Below the pieces are notes generated by a model that was not told the DNA's origin, made no database searches, and was given only the letters and a program-made list of their open reading frames with translations. Both the position numbers and the translations under genes were made by a program. From Catenuloplanes atrovinosus (lineage in GTDB: Bacteria > Actinomycetota > Actinomycetes > Mycobacteriales > Micromonosporaceae), in the NCBI RefSeq assembly GCF_031458235.1, contig NZ_JAVDYB010000001.1, positions 5,380,001 to 5,444,000 on the forward strand: a stretch of DNA of 64,000 bases, given 5' to 3'. Shown here piece after piece: positions 39,040 through 47,179 of the stretch (within the stretch, counting starts at the first letter, position 1; every line of letters starts with the position of its first letter).

Positions 39040-40458
39040 TCATCCGGTTGCGATCAGATCCACGACGATCAGCAGCGCCACCACGTCCCAGCCCCGTCCC
39101 AGCTGCCGCAGCAGGTCCGCCGGGATCAGCCCGAACGGCGTCTCCACCACCGGCCCGTCGTAGACCATCGCGCGCCGGGTGCCGGACCGGTACACCGCGC
39201 CGACCGCGCCGGCCAGCAGCACCGCGTCCGTCCACAGCGGACGCGTGCCCGCGACCGGCGTGGTGACCAGGAAGAACAGCGTCGCGGCCAGCGCGGGCAC
39301 GACCAGGTGGGCCAGCTTCAGCGCGGTGTCGCCGCCACCGAGCGCGCGGCGCAGGCCGGGCGAGCGGGTGATCGCGCGCAGCCCGCCGGCCAGCCGGTCG
39401 CCGGCCAGGAACGTGGTGAGCACGTGCGCGGGCCCGGCCAGCCCGGGCACGGCCAGCGCCACCGCGTACTGCACCAGCACCAGCGCGGCCCAGCCGAGCA
39501 GCGCGCCGCGCCGCCGCACCGCCCGCCGCAGCTCCGCCTGCACCAGCGCCCAGGCGCGGGGCGGGCCGCCGAGCGCCGGCCCGCGGTGGAAGCGGCGGCT
39601 GCGGACCCGGCCGATCGCGCGCCAGCGGCGCACCTCCAGCAGGTCCGCGATCAGCGTGGGGTCGAGCATCACCGCGGCCGCGGCGGCGCTGCCGGCGAAC
39701 TGCGCGCCGGTCGTGGTCACCGCGCGGTCCACCCGGGCCAGCGCCCGGACCGCGAACACCACGGCCGTGCCGGCCGCCAGGAACACCAGCGGCGGTACGG
39801 CGGCCGGCACGCGCAGGCCCGGGTGCACCATGGCCGTACCCGTGAAGTGCAGCGCCACCACCGCGGCGGCGGTGAGCGCGCCCGCGCCGATCAGCACGCG
39901 CCCGGGCAGCTCCGCGAGCCCGCGGGCCCGGCGCGCGCCCTGCATCACCACCGCGCCGGCGCCGGCCAGCAATCCGGTCGCGGCACCGAGCAGCGTCGCG
40001 TGCACGGTCCCGCCCGGGCCGCCCGCGAACCCGGACAGCGGGCCCGGCAGGAAGCCCAGCACGGCCACGGTCGCGGTGGCGCCGGCCAGCAGGCCGGTGA
40101 ACCGGGGCAGCAGCAGCGCCCGCCGGTCGACCGGTGCGCTGGCCACCCAGGACTGCAGCGCCGGGCCGACGAAGACCGGCCCCATCGCGCGCAGCCCGGC
40201 CCAGCCGAACCCGGCCGCGGTCAGCATCGCGGCCACCAGCAGCCAGCGCTGCTCCGCCGGGTCGCCGGCGCCGACCAGCGGCGACCGCAGGAACGAGCGG
40301 CTCATGTCGGCCAGCACCCAGCCGTAGAGCGCGGCCAGCAGCGCCAGCATGTACAGGTCGGTGAGCACGTCCCCGAACGAGGTGCGGTGGTGCCGGCGCC
40401 GGAGCCGCCGCAGCCGGGCCCGGACCTGCCGGACGCCGGGCCCCGGCCGTCCGCTCAT
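39040..40458 (-). CDS. DUF6297-type membrane protein, permease partner of an ABC ATPase
   Basis: The 472-residue protein has a basic, cytoplasmic N-terminus (R-A-R-L-R-R-L-R-R-R-H-H) and about ten to twelve hydrophobic helices. This fits the actinobacterial DUF6297 family, found beside ABC ATPases. GGGAGG stands just upstream of the ATG. The ATPase gene lies 70 bases upstream on the same strand, and the second ABC pair follows 118 bases downstream. All four may be one export system. The cargo is unknown. Confidence 0.75.
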   Translation of the reverse strand: MSGRPGPGVRQVRARLRRLRRRHHRTSFGDVLTDLYMLALLAALYGWVLADMSRSFLRSPLVGAGDPAEQRWLLVAAMLTAAGFGWAGLRAMGPVFVGPALQSWVASAPVDRRALLLPRFTGLLAGATATVAVLGFLPGPLSGFAGGPGGTVHATLLGAATGLLAGAGAVVMQGARRARGLAELPGRVLIGAGALTAAAVVALHFTGTAMVHPGLRVPAAVPPLVFLAAGTAVVFAVRALARVDRAVTTTGAQFAGSAAAAAVMLDPTLIADLLEVRRWRAIGRVRSRRFHRGPALGGPPRAWALVQAELRRAVRRRGALLGWAALVLVQYAVALAVPGLAGPAHVLTTFLAGDRLAGGLRAITRSPGLRRALGGGDTALKLAHLVVPALAATLFFLVTTPVAGTRPLWTDAVLLAGAVGAVYRSGTRRAMVYDGPVVETPFGLIPADLLRQLGRGWDVVALLIVVDLIATG

Positions 40459-40528
40459 GCCGGACCTCCCGGCACGTCGCGGTCCCGCCGGGGCCGGCGC
40501 TGCACCGATGATTCGCTCGCCCGCTCGC

Positions 40529-41146
40529 TCATCCGCCGATCTCGATCCGGACGTCCGCGACGGCCTCGATCAGCTCCTCGTCGTGCGAGGCCATCAGCAC
40601 CGCCACGCCGGCCGCCTTCTCGCGCAGCAGCCGCTCGGCCAGCCAGCCGCGGCCACGGACGTCCAGCCGCTGCTCCGGCTCGTCCAGGATCAGCAGCCGC
40701 CGCGGCCGGACGAAGCACGACGCCAGCGCGAGCCGCCGCCGCTGCCCGCTGGAGAGCGTGGCCGGCAGCTGGTCGCGCGCCCGGTCCAGGCCCAGCTCGG
40801 CCAGCACCTCGCCGACCGGGTCACCGCCGCCGCCGTGCGCGGTCGCCAGCAGCTCCAGGTGCTCGGCCACGGACAGGTCCGGGAAGAAGTCGATGTCGTC
40901 CAGCGCGGCCGCCATGATCGAGCGCGTCCACGGGTCCGCCTCGTCCAGCCGCCGGCCCGCCGAGGTGATCTCGCCGTCGTCCGGCCGGTCCGCGCCCACC
41001 ACGCAGCGCAGGAGCGTGGTCTTGCCCGATCCGTTCGGCCCGGTCACCACGCCGGCCTGGCCCGCGCGCACCGTGAAGCTCACGTCGTCGAGCACCACCA
41101 GGTCCCCGAAGCTGCGCCGCAGCCCCCGCACATCCAGCGCGTCCAT
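40529..41146 (-). CDS. ABC transporter ATP-binding protein
   Basis: This is a 205-residue single ABC ATPase: Walker A G-P-N-G-S-G-K-T-T, signature L-S-S-G-Q-R-R-R-L-A-L-A, Walker B L-L-I-L-D-E-P-E-Q-R-L-D and switch His in M-A-S-H-D-E-E. It is the short form, with no extra domain. The ATG at 41146 has an AGGGTGA ribosome site; a GTG three codons earlier also fits. It probably drives the DUF6297 protein encoded next. Confidence 0.9.
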   Translation of the reverse strand: MDALDVRGLRRSFGDLVVLDDVSFTVRAGQAGVVTGPNGSGKTTLLRCVVGADRPDDGEITSAGRRLDEADPWTRSIMAAALDDIDFFPDLSVAEHLELLATAHGGGGDPVGEVLAELGLDRARDQLPATLSSGQRRRLALASCFVRPRRLLILDEPEQRLDVRGRGWLAERLLREKAAGVAVLMASHDEELIEAVADVRIEIGG

Positions 41147-41188
41147 GGCGGTCACCCTGCCATGCGGTCCCGCCGGGCGATCATCGGG

Positions 41189-42403
41189 TCAGGCCGGCAC
41201 CGTCGTGGCCGCGACCATCCGGGCGGACCAGCGCCAGCCGTCCACGTACGCGCGGACCAGGTCGGTGCCGCGCGCGGAGGGCGCGACCGCGTCCAGGTCG
41301 CCGCGGGAGAACGCGTCCACGGTACGGAGCACGTCGCCGAGCGTGCCGGAACCGTCGATCAGCGCGCCGGCCACGTCGTCCGCGAGCGGCAGCCGGTCGG
41401 CGAGCATGGCCGGGGTCACACTCAGCACCTCGGCCACGCCGCTGATCAGGCCCGCGGTGAACGCGGCGTCCGGCGACGCGCGCATGCCCTCGGCCAGACT
41501 CTCGCAGAACCGGGCGCGCAGCAGCGCGGTGGTGAGCTGCTCGTCGGTGGCCTCGACCGCGTCGCCGAGCGCCATGATCATCGCCCACTGGCGGATCTGG
41601 GTGAGGCCGAGCAGCACCACGGCCTGGCGTACCGAGGAGACCTTGTACGCGGCACCGGCCGCCGCCGAGTTGGTGGCGCGCAACACCCGCAGCGCCAGTG
41701 CCGGATCGCTGACGATGGTGCTGATCACGCGGTCCATGTCCGCGTCGCCGAGCGCCGGCACCAGCTGCAGCCGGACCAGCCGGGACGGGGACAGGCTGGT
41801 CGCGGTCATCACCCGGGGGCGGCTCAGCGCGTAACCCTGGCGCAGCTCGAAGCCGTAGCGGTCGGCGAGCGCGACGTGCTCCGCGGTCTCCAGCCGCTCC
41901 GCCACGATCTGGATGCCCGGGTACTCCCGGCAGACCGAGGCCACCTCGTCGAACCGGGCCTCGTCGCCGTCCAGCATGTCCAGCTTGAGGTAGGAGGCCA
42001 GCGGCAGCAGCCGCTCGTGCCCGGAGCCGTGCACGTAGTCGTCCAGCGCGATCCGGTAGCCGGCCTCGACCAGCGCGGTCACGCCGGCCACCACCTCGTC
42101 GTCCGGGACCACGGTCTCCAGGATCTCCAGCACCACGTTCTCCGGCCCGAACGGCAGCGCGACCTTGCCGACGATGAACTCGCGGGTCAGGTTGATGAAG
42201 CAGAGCCGGTCGCCGGCCACCTCCGCGATGCCGAACTCGGTGAACACGTTGATCAGCACCTGGCTGGTCGCGTACGCGTCCCGGGCGGACGCGTCCACCG
42301 CCTCCATGCTGCCGCGGAAGAGCAGCTCGTACGCCACGACCGTGCCGCGCGAGTCGAAGATCGGCTGGCGGCCGACGTGCACGCGCTGGGTGATCGACGG
42401 CAT
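41189..42403 (-). CDS. EAL/HDOD (YuxH-type) signalling protein
   Basis: The protein of ~404 residues has an EAL-like domain (~1-215) and an HDOD domain (~215-400). The EAL motif reads Y-E-L-L-F-R instead of E-x-L, the D-D-F-G-T-G motif reads D-D-Y-V-H-G, and L-E-I-L-E-T, F-I-N-L-T-R-E and K-L-D-M-L are present. So the domain probably binds but does not cleave c-di-GMP. The HDOD part has V-S-S-V-R-Q-A-V-V-L-L-G-L and N-S-A-A-A-G. The start is unclear; M-P-S-I-T-Q-R-V-H-V-G-R-Q-P-I-F at 42403 matches the family start, while ATGs at 42451 and 42466 are possible. The gene is divergent from the DinB-fold gene. Confidence 0.82.
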   Translation of the reverse strand: MPSITQRVHVGRQPIFDSRGTVVAYELLFRGSMEAVDASARDAYATSQVLINVFTEFGIAEVAGDRLCFINLTREFIVGKVALPFGPENVVLEILETVVPDDEVVAGVTALVEAGYRIALDDYVHGSGHERLLPLASYLKLDMLDGDEARFDEVASVCREYPGIQIVAERLETAEHVALADRYGFELRQGYALSRPRVMTATSLSPSRLVRLQLVPALGDADMDRVISTIVSDPALALRVLRATNSAAAGAAYKVSSVRQAVVLLGLTQIRQWAMIMALGDAVEATDEQLTTALLRARFCESLAEGMRASPDAAFTAGLISGVAEVLSVTPAMLADRLPLADDVAGALIDGSGTLGDVLRTVDAFSRGDLDAVAPSARGTDLVRAYVDGWRWSARMVAATTVPA

Positions 42404-42477
42404 GGGGTTCACGCGCCGACGATCGGTGCCGCCCGCCCGCTCCTGAGACATTCCGGAGTGAGGCATATTACGTACCC

Positions 42478-43107
42478 ATGACATGGTCTTATCTGTCCGC
42501 CGCCGAGGCGGTGGCCGCGCTGGTGGCCGACGAACGGGTGGCCGCGGTCTGGGACCGGCCGAGCGCGCTGGAGCGGATGACCGTCGCCGCGCTCGCCGGC
42601 CACCTGGCCCGCGCCGTGACCCAGGCCGCGCAGGTGCTGCGGGCGCCCGCGCCGGACGCCGCGCCGATCCCGCTGGTCGAGCACTACACGCGGTCCGCCT
42701 GGGTCGGCGCGGACCTGGACGACCCCGCCAACACGATGATCCGCGACACCGGCGACGCCGAGGCCGCGGAGGGCCCGGCCGCGCTGGCCGCCCGTACCCG
42801 CGCCGCGCTCGACGCGCTCCGCGAACATCTGGCCACGGAGCAGCCGGCGCGCCCGGTGCTGCTGCCGTGGACCGGCTGGGCGCTGACCGTGGAGGACTTC
42901 CTCACCACCCGCATGCTGGAGATCTCGGTGCACGTGGACGACCTGGCGGTCAGCGCCGGCATCCCCACGCCCGCGCTGCCCGAGGAGGTGCTGGACCCGG
43001 TGCTCACGCTGCTGCACCGGCTGGCGGTCCGCCGCCACGGCCCGCTCGCCGTGCTGCGCGCGCTCAGCCGCGCCGAGCGTGCCCCGCGCACGATCGCCGC
43101 GATCTGA
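42478..43107 (+). CDS. DinB/maleylpyruvate-isomerase-N-like protein
   Basis: The 209-residue four-helix protein belongs to the DinB superfamily as found in mycothiol-dependent maleylpyruvate isomerase. Expected metal ligands are present: His in M-T-V-A-A-L-A-G-H-L-A-R-A (near residue 41) and the E/H/D cluster in L-E-I-S-V-H-V-D-D-L. Many such proteins use mycothiol, but the catalytic role is not shown here. The ATG has no strong ribosome site; a CATATT 9 bases upstream may be a -10 and would make the mRNA leaderless. The gene is convergent with the terpene synthase gene, two bases apart. Confidence 0.75.
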   Translation: MTWSYLSAAEAVAALVADERVAAVWDRPSALERMTVAALAGHLARAVTQAAQVLRAPAPDAAPIPLVEHYTRSAWVGADLDDPANTMIRDTGDAEAAEGPAALAARTRAALDALREHLATEQPARPVLLPWTGWALTVEDFLTTRMLEISVHVDDLAVSAGIPTPALPEEVLDPVLTLLHRLAVRRHGPLAVLRALSRAERAPRTIAAI

Positions 43108-43109
43108 GC

Positions 43110-44108
43110 TCAGACGAGGTCCTCGGACGGAACCGGCGGCGCGGCCGGGTCGTAGCGGGACGTGTGGCGCTGCCAGTCGTAGTTGCCGCGGATCAGCGCG
43201 TGCAGCGCCACCCGGATGTAGCGGTCCACCGCGGCGCGCTCGGCCGCGTCCAGCCCGATCGCGGCCGCGGTGTCCGGAACCAGCCGCTCCAGCCCGGTCA
43301 GCTCCGTGATCAGTGCGTGCGCCTGGCGTACCGTCTCGGTGACCGCGTCGGCGCGGGCGTGGCCACCGGCGTCCTCCAGGATCAGGACCGCGTTGCGCCG
43401 GGTGCCGCGGCGCTCCTCCACCTCGACCGAGGCCACGTCGTTGCAGAGTCCGGCGATGTCGGCCGTGAGCGTGCGCAGGCGTTGCAGCAGCGGCGTGTGG
43501 AACGCGACGTCCGGCAGCTCGCAGCCCTGGACACGCTCGGCCAGGTCGAGCACGGGGTACGCGCCGACGGTCGGCCGCCGCAGCGCCAGGTGCTCGGTGA
43601 CCGTGGCGGGCGGCGCGAGCGCCGGCGGCTGCGCCTCGACCAGCACGCCGGCCAGGTATCCGGCCCAGTCCTGCGCGGCCCGGGTGCGCCACGCGGCGGA
43701 CATCCCGGCGCAACTGCGCGCCCACACGTCCGCCCAGGCGAGCGTGGCCGGCACGGCGTGCGGCGGCGGCGTGCCCGGCGGCTCGTGCAGCAGCGCGAGA
43801 AGTTGCCGGGCGGCCGCGACCGCGGCGGCGCGCGGGCCCGCGGGCGCGTCGTCGAACTGGTCGTCGAAGAGGAACAGGAAGCACTGCAGGTGCGCGGCGA
43901 GCAGCAGGTCGTCGCCGTGCGCGGCCGGGTTGAAGCGCGCCGCCAGCTCGGCGAGCCGCCAGCCGGCGACCCGGTCCGCGGCGGCGCCGCTGCGGATCAG
44001 GCCGAGGTCACGCGCCCAGCCCAGGGTGCCGGCCGCGGCCCGCTCGATCTCCGGAGGGGCGACCGCAGCCGACGGGTACGGGATGTCGAAGGCGACGCCC
44101 TGCGGCAC
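43110..44108 (-). CDS. Class I terpene synthase (probably sesquiterpene cyclase)
   Basis: The 332-residue protein has an all-helical terpene cyclase pattern. The metal motifs are F-L-F-D-D-Q-F-D-D (Asp-rich motif, residues 82-87) and the NSE triad N-D-V-A-S-V-E-V-E (223-231). The active-site Arg pair R-R-P-T-V-G (177-182) and the terminal R-Y dyad (318-319) are present. The length is normal for a bacterial sesquiterpene cyclase. A monoterpene product cannot be excluded. GTG start. There is no adjacent P450, methyltransferase or prenyl-diphosphate synthase, so it would draw on the general farnesyl pool. The product is unknown. Confidence 0.9.
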   Translation of the reverse strand: MPQGVAFDIPYPSAAVAPPEIERAAAGTLGWARDLGLIRSGAAADRVAGWRLAELAARFNPAAHGDDLLLAAHLQCFLFLFDDQFDDAPAGPRAAAVAAARQLLALLHEPPGTPPPHAVPATLAWADVWARSCAGMSAAWRTRAAQDWAGYLAGVLVEAQPPALAPPATVTEHLALRRPTVGAYPVLDLAERVQGCELPDVAFHTPLLQRLRTLTADIAGLCNDVASVEVEERRGTRRNAVLILEDAGGHARADAVTETVRQAHALITELTGLERLVPDTAAAIGLDAAERAAVDRYIRVALHALIRGNYDWQRHTSRYDPAAPPVPSEDLV

Positions 44109-44157
44109 GGGGACCCCCGGAAAATATCGATTTCCTCCGGTCCACCATACGTGAGGG

Positions 44158-44994
44158 TCACTCGGCGCCGAGGCGTCCGCGGCGGATCAGGCCGACCGCC
44201 AGCAGCAGCACGCCGAACGCCGCCACCAGCGGCAGCACACCGATCCGCTCCACCGTGGACACCAGCGCCTCCTGCACGCCCAGCGCGGCCTCCACCACCG
44301 GGTCCGCGCCCGCCCACCGGGCGTCGTGGAGGACGCGCAGTTCGTACCAGCCGTAGTAGGTGATGTAGAGGCCGGCGACCGCGAGCAGCACGCCGCCGGC
44401 GCGCGGCGCCACCGCGCTCGCCCGGCGCACCCGGGACAGCAGCGACGTGCGGACCAGCGCCACCGCGAGCGCGGTCACCCCGACCACCAGCGCCATCCCG
44501 GCCGCGTACGCGCCGAACAGCGCGGCCGAGCCGCCGCTCAGCGACACCCCCACGATCGCCAGGAACGGGACGATCGTGCAGCTCACGGACGCGAGCGCGT
44601 ACGCGGCGCCGAACAGGGCCATGGACGGCAGCGAGCGGGTGAGCGCGGGCGCGCGGCGGATCAGCGGCAGGCTCGGCAGCCGGCGCCCGGTCGCCAGCAG
44701 CACGCCCAGCACGGCCAGGATCGCACCGGAGGCGAGCGTCAGCCAGGGCAGCCGCGGCTGCAGCCACCCCATCGCGGGCGCGAGCGCGAACCCGAGCGTG
44801 CCGAACACGGCCACGAAGCCCGCGGTCATCGCGAGCGTGGAGGTGACCACACGGCCGGCCGCGGCCCAGCGCCCGCCGGGCGCGTCCGCGGCGACCAGCA
44901 CGGAGAGGTACGCGGGCAGCATCGCGAAGCCGCACGGATTGAACGCGGCCAGCATGCCCGCGGTGAGCGCCAGCAGCAGCCCGGCGGTGTCCAC
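44158..44994 (-). CDS. ccdA: CcdA/DsbD-type thiol-disulfide membrane transporter
   Basis: The 278-residue protein has six to seven membrane helices and the two redox Cys positions of the family, in F-N-P-C-G-F-A-M-L-P (helix 1) and A-S-V-S-C-T-I-V-P-F (helix 4). CcdA passes electrons from thioredoxin in the cytoplasm to periplasmic thiol proteins, often for cytochrome c maturation. It starts 3 bases after the TlpA-like lipoprotein gene, so the two form a redox pair. A second extracytoplasmic loop of ~40 residues and two additional helices lie C-terminal of the core. Confidence 0.88.
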   Translation of the reverse strand: MDTAGLLLALTAGMLAAFNPCGFAMLPAYLSVLVAADAPGGRWAAAGRVVTSTLAMTAGFVAVFGTLGFALAPAMGWLQPRLPWLTLASGAILAVLGVLLATGRRLPSLPLIRRAPALTRSLPSMALFGAAYALASVSCTIVPFLAIVGVSLSGGSAALFGAYAAGMALVVGVTALAVALVRTSLLSRVRRASAVAPRAGGVLLAVAGLYITYYGWYELRVLHDARWAGADPVVEAALGVQEALVSTVERIGVLPLVAAFGVLLLAVGLIRRGRLGAE

Positions 44995-44997
44995 GGC

Positions 44998-45582
44998 TCA
45001 GGCCGCCAGCCGGTCGAGCCAGGCCACGAAGTCCTGCTCGTCGAGCCAGCCCTTGTGCACGACCTCGCCCTTGGCATCGATCATGACGTAGTAGGACTGC
45101 CGGGTCACCTCGAACCGCTTCCACAGCTCGCCGGCGCCGTCGTTGATCTGCGGCACGGCGCCGAGCTCGTAGGTGGTGACGAACGAGTCCATCGCGGCGG
45201 TGTCCGTGCTGAGCCCGGCCACGCCGACGATCGGCACCCGGCCCGCGTAGCGCGGCGCCTGCTCCGCGATGATCCAGCCCTGGCCGGCACAGGTCGCGCA
45301 CCACGGCGCCCAGAACCACAGCACGGCCGGCTTGTGCGCCAGCGACGTACCGTCGAAGGTTCTGCCGTCCAGCGTGGTGCCGGTGAATCGCAGCAGCTCC
45401 GGCACCGGGCCGGTCGGCGCGGGCTCGGACGGCGCGGCCGGGGCCGGCGCGGACGGCGCGGCGGCGGACGGCGCGGAGACCGGCGGCGGGGCCGACACCC
45501 ACGACTCGGGTGGCGATCCGCACGCGCCCAGCGCCAGCAGCGCGGCCCCCATCACCAGCGCCGTGAACCGCCGTGCCCGCAT
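44998..45582 (-). CDS. TlpA/DsbE-like thioredoxin lipoprotein
   Basis: The 194-residue exported protein has a lipoprotein signal (L-L-A-L-G-A-C-G-S, Cys ~22). A Pro/Ala/Ser-rich spacer to ~55 follows, then a thioredoxin fold with the redox motif W-F-W-A-P-W-C-A-T-C. The second half includes the cis-Pro-like G-A-V-P-Q-I and the end A-W-L-D-R-L-A-A. It resembles the mycobacterial MPT53/DsbE group. It is expected to receive electrons from the CcdA protein encoded directly downstream. The start M-R-A-R-R-F-T-A-L is chosen as it begins a signal peptide; a longer frame lacks one. Confidence 0.88.
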   Translation of the reverse strand: MRARRFTALVMGAALLALGACGSPPESWVSAPPPVSAPSAAAPSAPAPAAPSEPAPTGPVPELLRFTGTTLDGRTFDGTSLAHKPAVLWFWAPWCATCAGQGWIIAEQAPRYAGRVPIVGVAGLSTDTAAMDSFVTTYELGAVPQINDGAGELWKRFEVTRQSYYVMIDAKGEVVHKGWLDEQDFVAWLDRLAA

Positions 45583-45662
45583 GCCGCCCCCAGAGGATCG
45601 TGGCGAGAAAACCCCGTCGACCATGAGGTACGGCGGGCACCCACGATCCGGTTCAGACACGG

Positions 45663-45700
45663 CTCCGGCCGGCGCGCCACACGGGGCACGCCGGCCGGAG
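45663..45700 (-). terminator. Terminator of the conservon operon
   Basis: A perfect 12-base stem CTCCGGCCGGCG/CGCCGGCCGGAG (45663-45674 with 45689-45700) with a 14-base loop begins 15 bases after the cvnD stop. No T-run. Confidence 0.78.
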
Positions 45701-45715
45701 CACGGTGTCGTCGGT

Positions 45716-46312
45716 TCAGCGGGTGGCCATGGCCCGGCCGTGGCCCAGCCGGGCCGCGAGGACCTGCTCGATCAGGGACACCAGGATGCCCTTGACCGAT
45801 TCGCGGGACCGGGCGTCGCACTCGACGACCGGCACGTGGTCGGCCACGCCGAGCGCCTCGCGGATCTCCCCGAGGTCGAACCGGTTGACCGACTCGAACA
45901 CGTTCACCCCGAGCAGGAACGGGATGTTGTGCTCCTCGAAGTAGTCCAGCGCGGGGAAGCAGTCCTCGATCCGGCGCGTGTCGACCAGCACCACGGCGCC
46001 GAGCGCGCCGTCGACCAGGTCGTCCCAGAGGAACGCGAACCGGTCCTGTCCGGGCGTGCCGAACAGGTACAGGACCAGCGACTCGTCGAGGGTGATGCGG
46101 CCGAAGTCGAGTGCCACCGTGGTGGTGGTCTTGGCCGCGACCTGTGACGTGTCGTCGATGCCGATCGACCGTTCGGTCATCTCGGCCTCGGTGATCAGGG
46201 GCTCGATCTCGGAAATCGCACTCACGAAAGTGGTCTTCCCGACGCCGAACCCACCGCTCACCACGATCTTCACCGAGATCGGTGTCGTCAGGCGGCTAGA
46301 GGGCGCGTACAC
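45716..46312 (-). CDS. Conservon GTPase (CvnD-like)
   Basis: The 198-residue small G-protein-like ATP/GTP-binding protein has the P-loop G-G-F-G-V-G-K-T-T, switch region D-F-G-R-I and F-G-T-P-G-Q-D-R-F as the DxxG-equivalent (T-P-G-Q). Family members bind GTP. It is the last gene of a four-gene conservon and overlaps the preceding DUF742 gene by 17 bases; start GTG at 46312. In Streptomyces, CvnABCD complexes work like eukaryotic GPCR-G-protein modules at the membrane and affect development. Confidence 0.93.
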   Translation of the reverse strand: MYAPSSRLTTPISVKIVVSGGFGVGKTTFVSAISEIEPLITEAEMTERSIGIDDTSQVAAKTTTTVALDFGRITLDESLVLYLFGTPGQDRFAFLWDDLVDGALGAVVLVDTRRIEDCFPALDYFEEHNIPFLLGVNVFESVNRFDLGEIREALGVADHVPVVECDARSRESVKGILVSLIEQVLAARLGHGRAMATR

Positions 46313-46757
46313 GATCCCTGATCCTTTCGATCAATTCGATGGACAGCTCGTTCTGCTGTTCGGAGACCTGGATGTACTTCTCGGCGATCAGGTCTCCGAC
46401 CAGCACCCGCGTCACGCCGAGCGGCGTGCGCAGCGCGGCGGCGAGGTCCGCCAGGGACATCGGCGCCTGGCAGAGCTGGACGATCCGCTCCGCCTCGAAC
46501 CGCAGCGGCGCGGAGAGCGCCGCCGGCTGCGCGAAGAGCAGCGTCTCGATGCGGAGGTTGTCCGCGAGCGGCCGGGTCCGGCCGCCCGTCACCAGGAACG
46601 GCCGGACGACCGGGTCCTCCGCCTCGGAGGAGGACCCGTCCGGGGCGCGGTGCCCGGCGTGGTCGTCTGTCCGGCGCCGCTCCGGCTGCTTCTGCTGCCA
46701 TTGCGGGAACATCCGCGGATCCGGCATCCGCAGTCCGGACTCCGGGTCGACGTTCAC
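46296..46757 (-). CDS. Conservon DUF742 protein (CvnC-like)
   Basis: The 153-residue protein has a proline/charged N-terminal half and a DUF742 winged-helix-like C-terminal half: V-R-P-F-L-V-T-G-G-R-T-R-P, E-R-I-V-Q-L-C and L-A-D-L-A-A-A-L-R-T-P-L-G-V-T-R-V-L-V-G-D-L-I. The start is the GTG giving V-N-V-D-P-E-S-G, which overlaps the roadblock-gene stop by 4 bases. DUF742 proteins bridge the roadblock protein and the GTPase. Confidence 0.9.
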   Translation of the reverse strand: MNVDPESGLRMPDPRMFPQWQQKQPERRRTDDHAGHRAPDGSSSEAEDPVVRPFLVTGGRTRPLADNLRIETLLFAQPAALSAPLRFEAERIVQLCQAPMSLADLAAALRTPLGVTRVLVGDLIAEKYIQVSEQQNELSIELIERIRDRVRAL

Positions 46758-47179
46758 AGGCCCAGGTGACGTCGGGACTCGGCGATCAGGGCCGGCGTGA
46801 GCAGCGTGCCGAACCGCTCGGTCAGCGTGGAGATCTCGTAGCCGATCAGGCCCAGATCGCTGTCGCCGGTGGCCACCACGCCGAGGACGCTGCCGCCGGT
46901 GATGACGGAGACCAGCAGGAAGCCCCGCTTCATCTCGATCATGATCAGCTTCAGGCCCTCGAACTCGTACTTCTTCGAGGCGCTCCGGGCCAGGCTGGCC
47001 ATGCTGGAGACGATCGCCGCCAGGTGGTCCGCCTCGGTCCGGTTGAGCCCGTCCGAGCACGCGATGAGCAGGCCGTCGGAGGAGACCGCGACCGCGTCCT
47101 TCACCCCGTCGGTCTGGTGCACGAAGTTGCCGAGCAGCCAGTTGAACTGGTGCCGGTCGGTCTGAGTGTCGACGCTCAT
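46754..47179 (-). CDS. Conservon roadblock/LC7 protein (CvnB-like)
   Basis: The 141-residue protein has the roadblock/LC7 fold: N-W-L-L-G-N-F-V-H, G-V-K-D-A-V-A-V-S-S-D-G-L-L-I-A, H-L-A-A-I-V-S-S-M-A-S-L and R-G-F-L-L-V-S-V-I. It acts on the GTPase of the same operon as partner or GTPase activator. ATG overlaps the sensor gene stop by 4 bases (ATGA). Confidence 0.93.
   Translation of the reverse strand: MSVDTQTDRHQFNWLLGNFVHQTDGVKDAVAVSSDGLLIACSDGLNRTEADHLAAIVSSMASLARSASKKYEFEGLKLIMIEMKRGFLLVSVITGGSVLGVVATGDSDLGLIGYEISTLTERFGTLLTPALIAESRRHLGL

Noticed and set aside
43110-46312. A terpene biosynthetic cluster
   Set aside because: Neighbours are a DinB-like protein, a redox pair and a conservon; no tailoring enzyme is present, so I treat the cyclase as an orphan.
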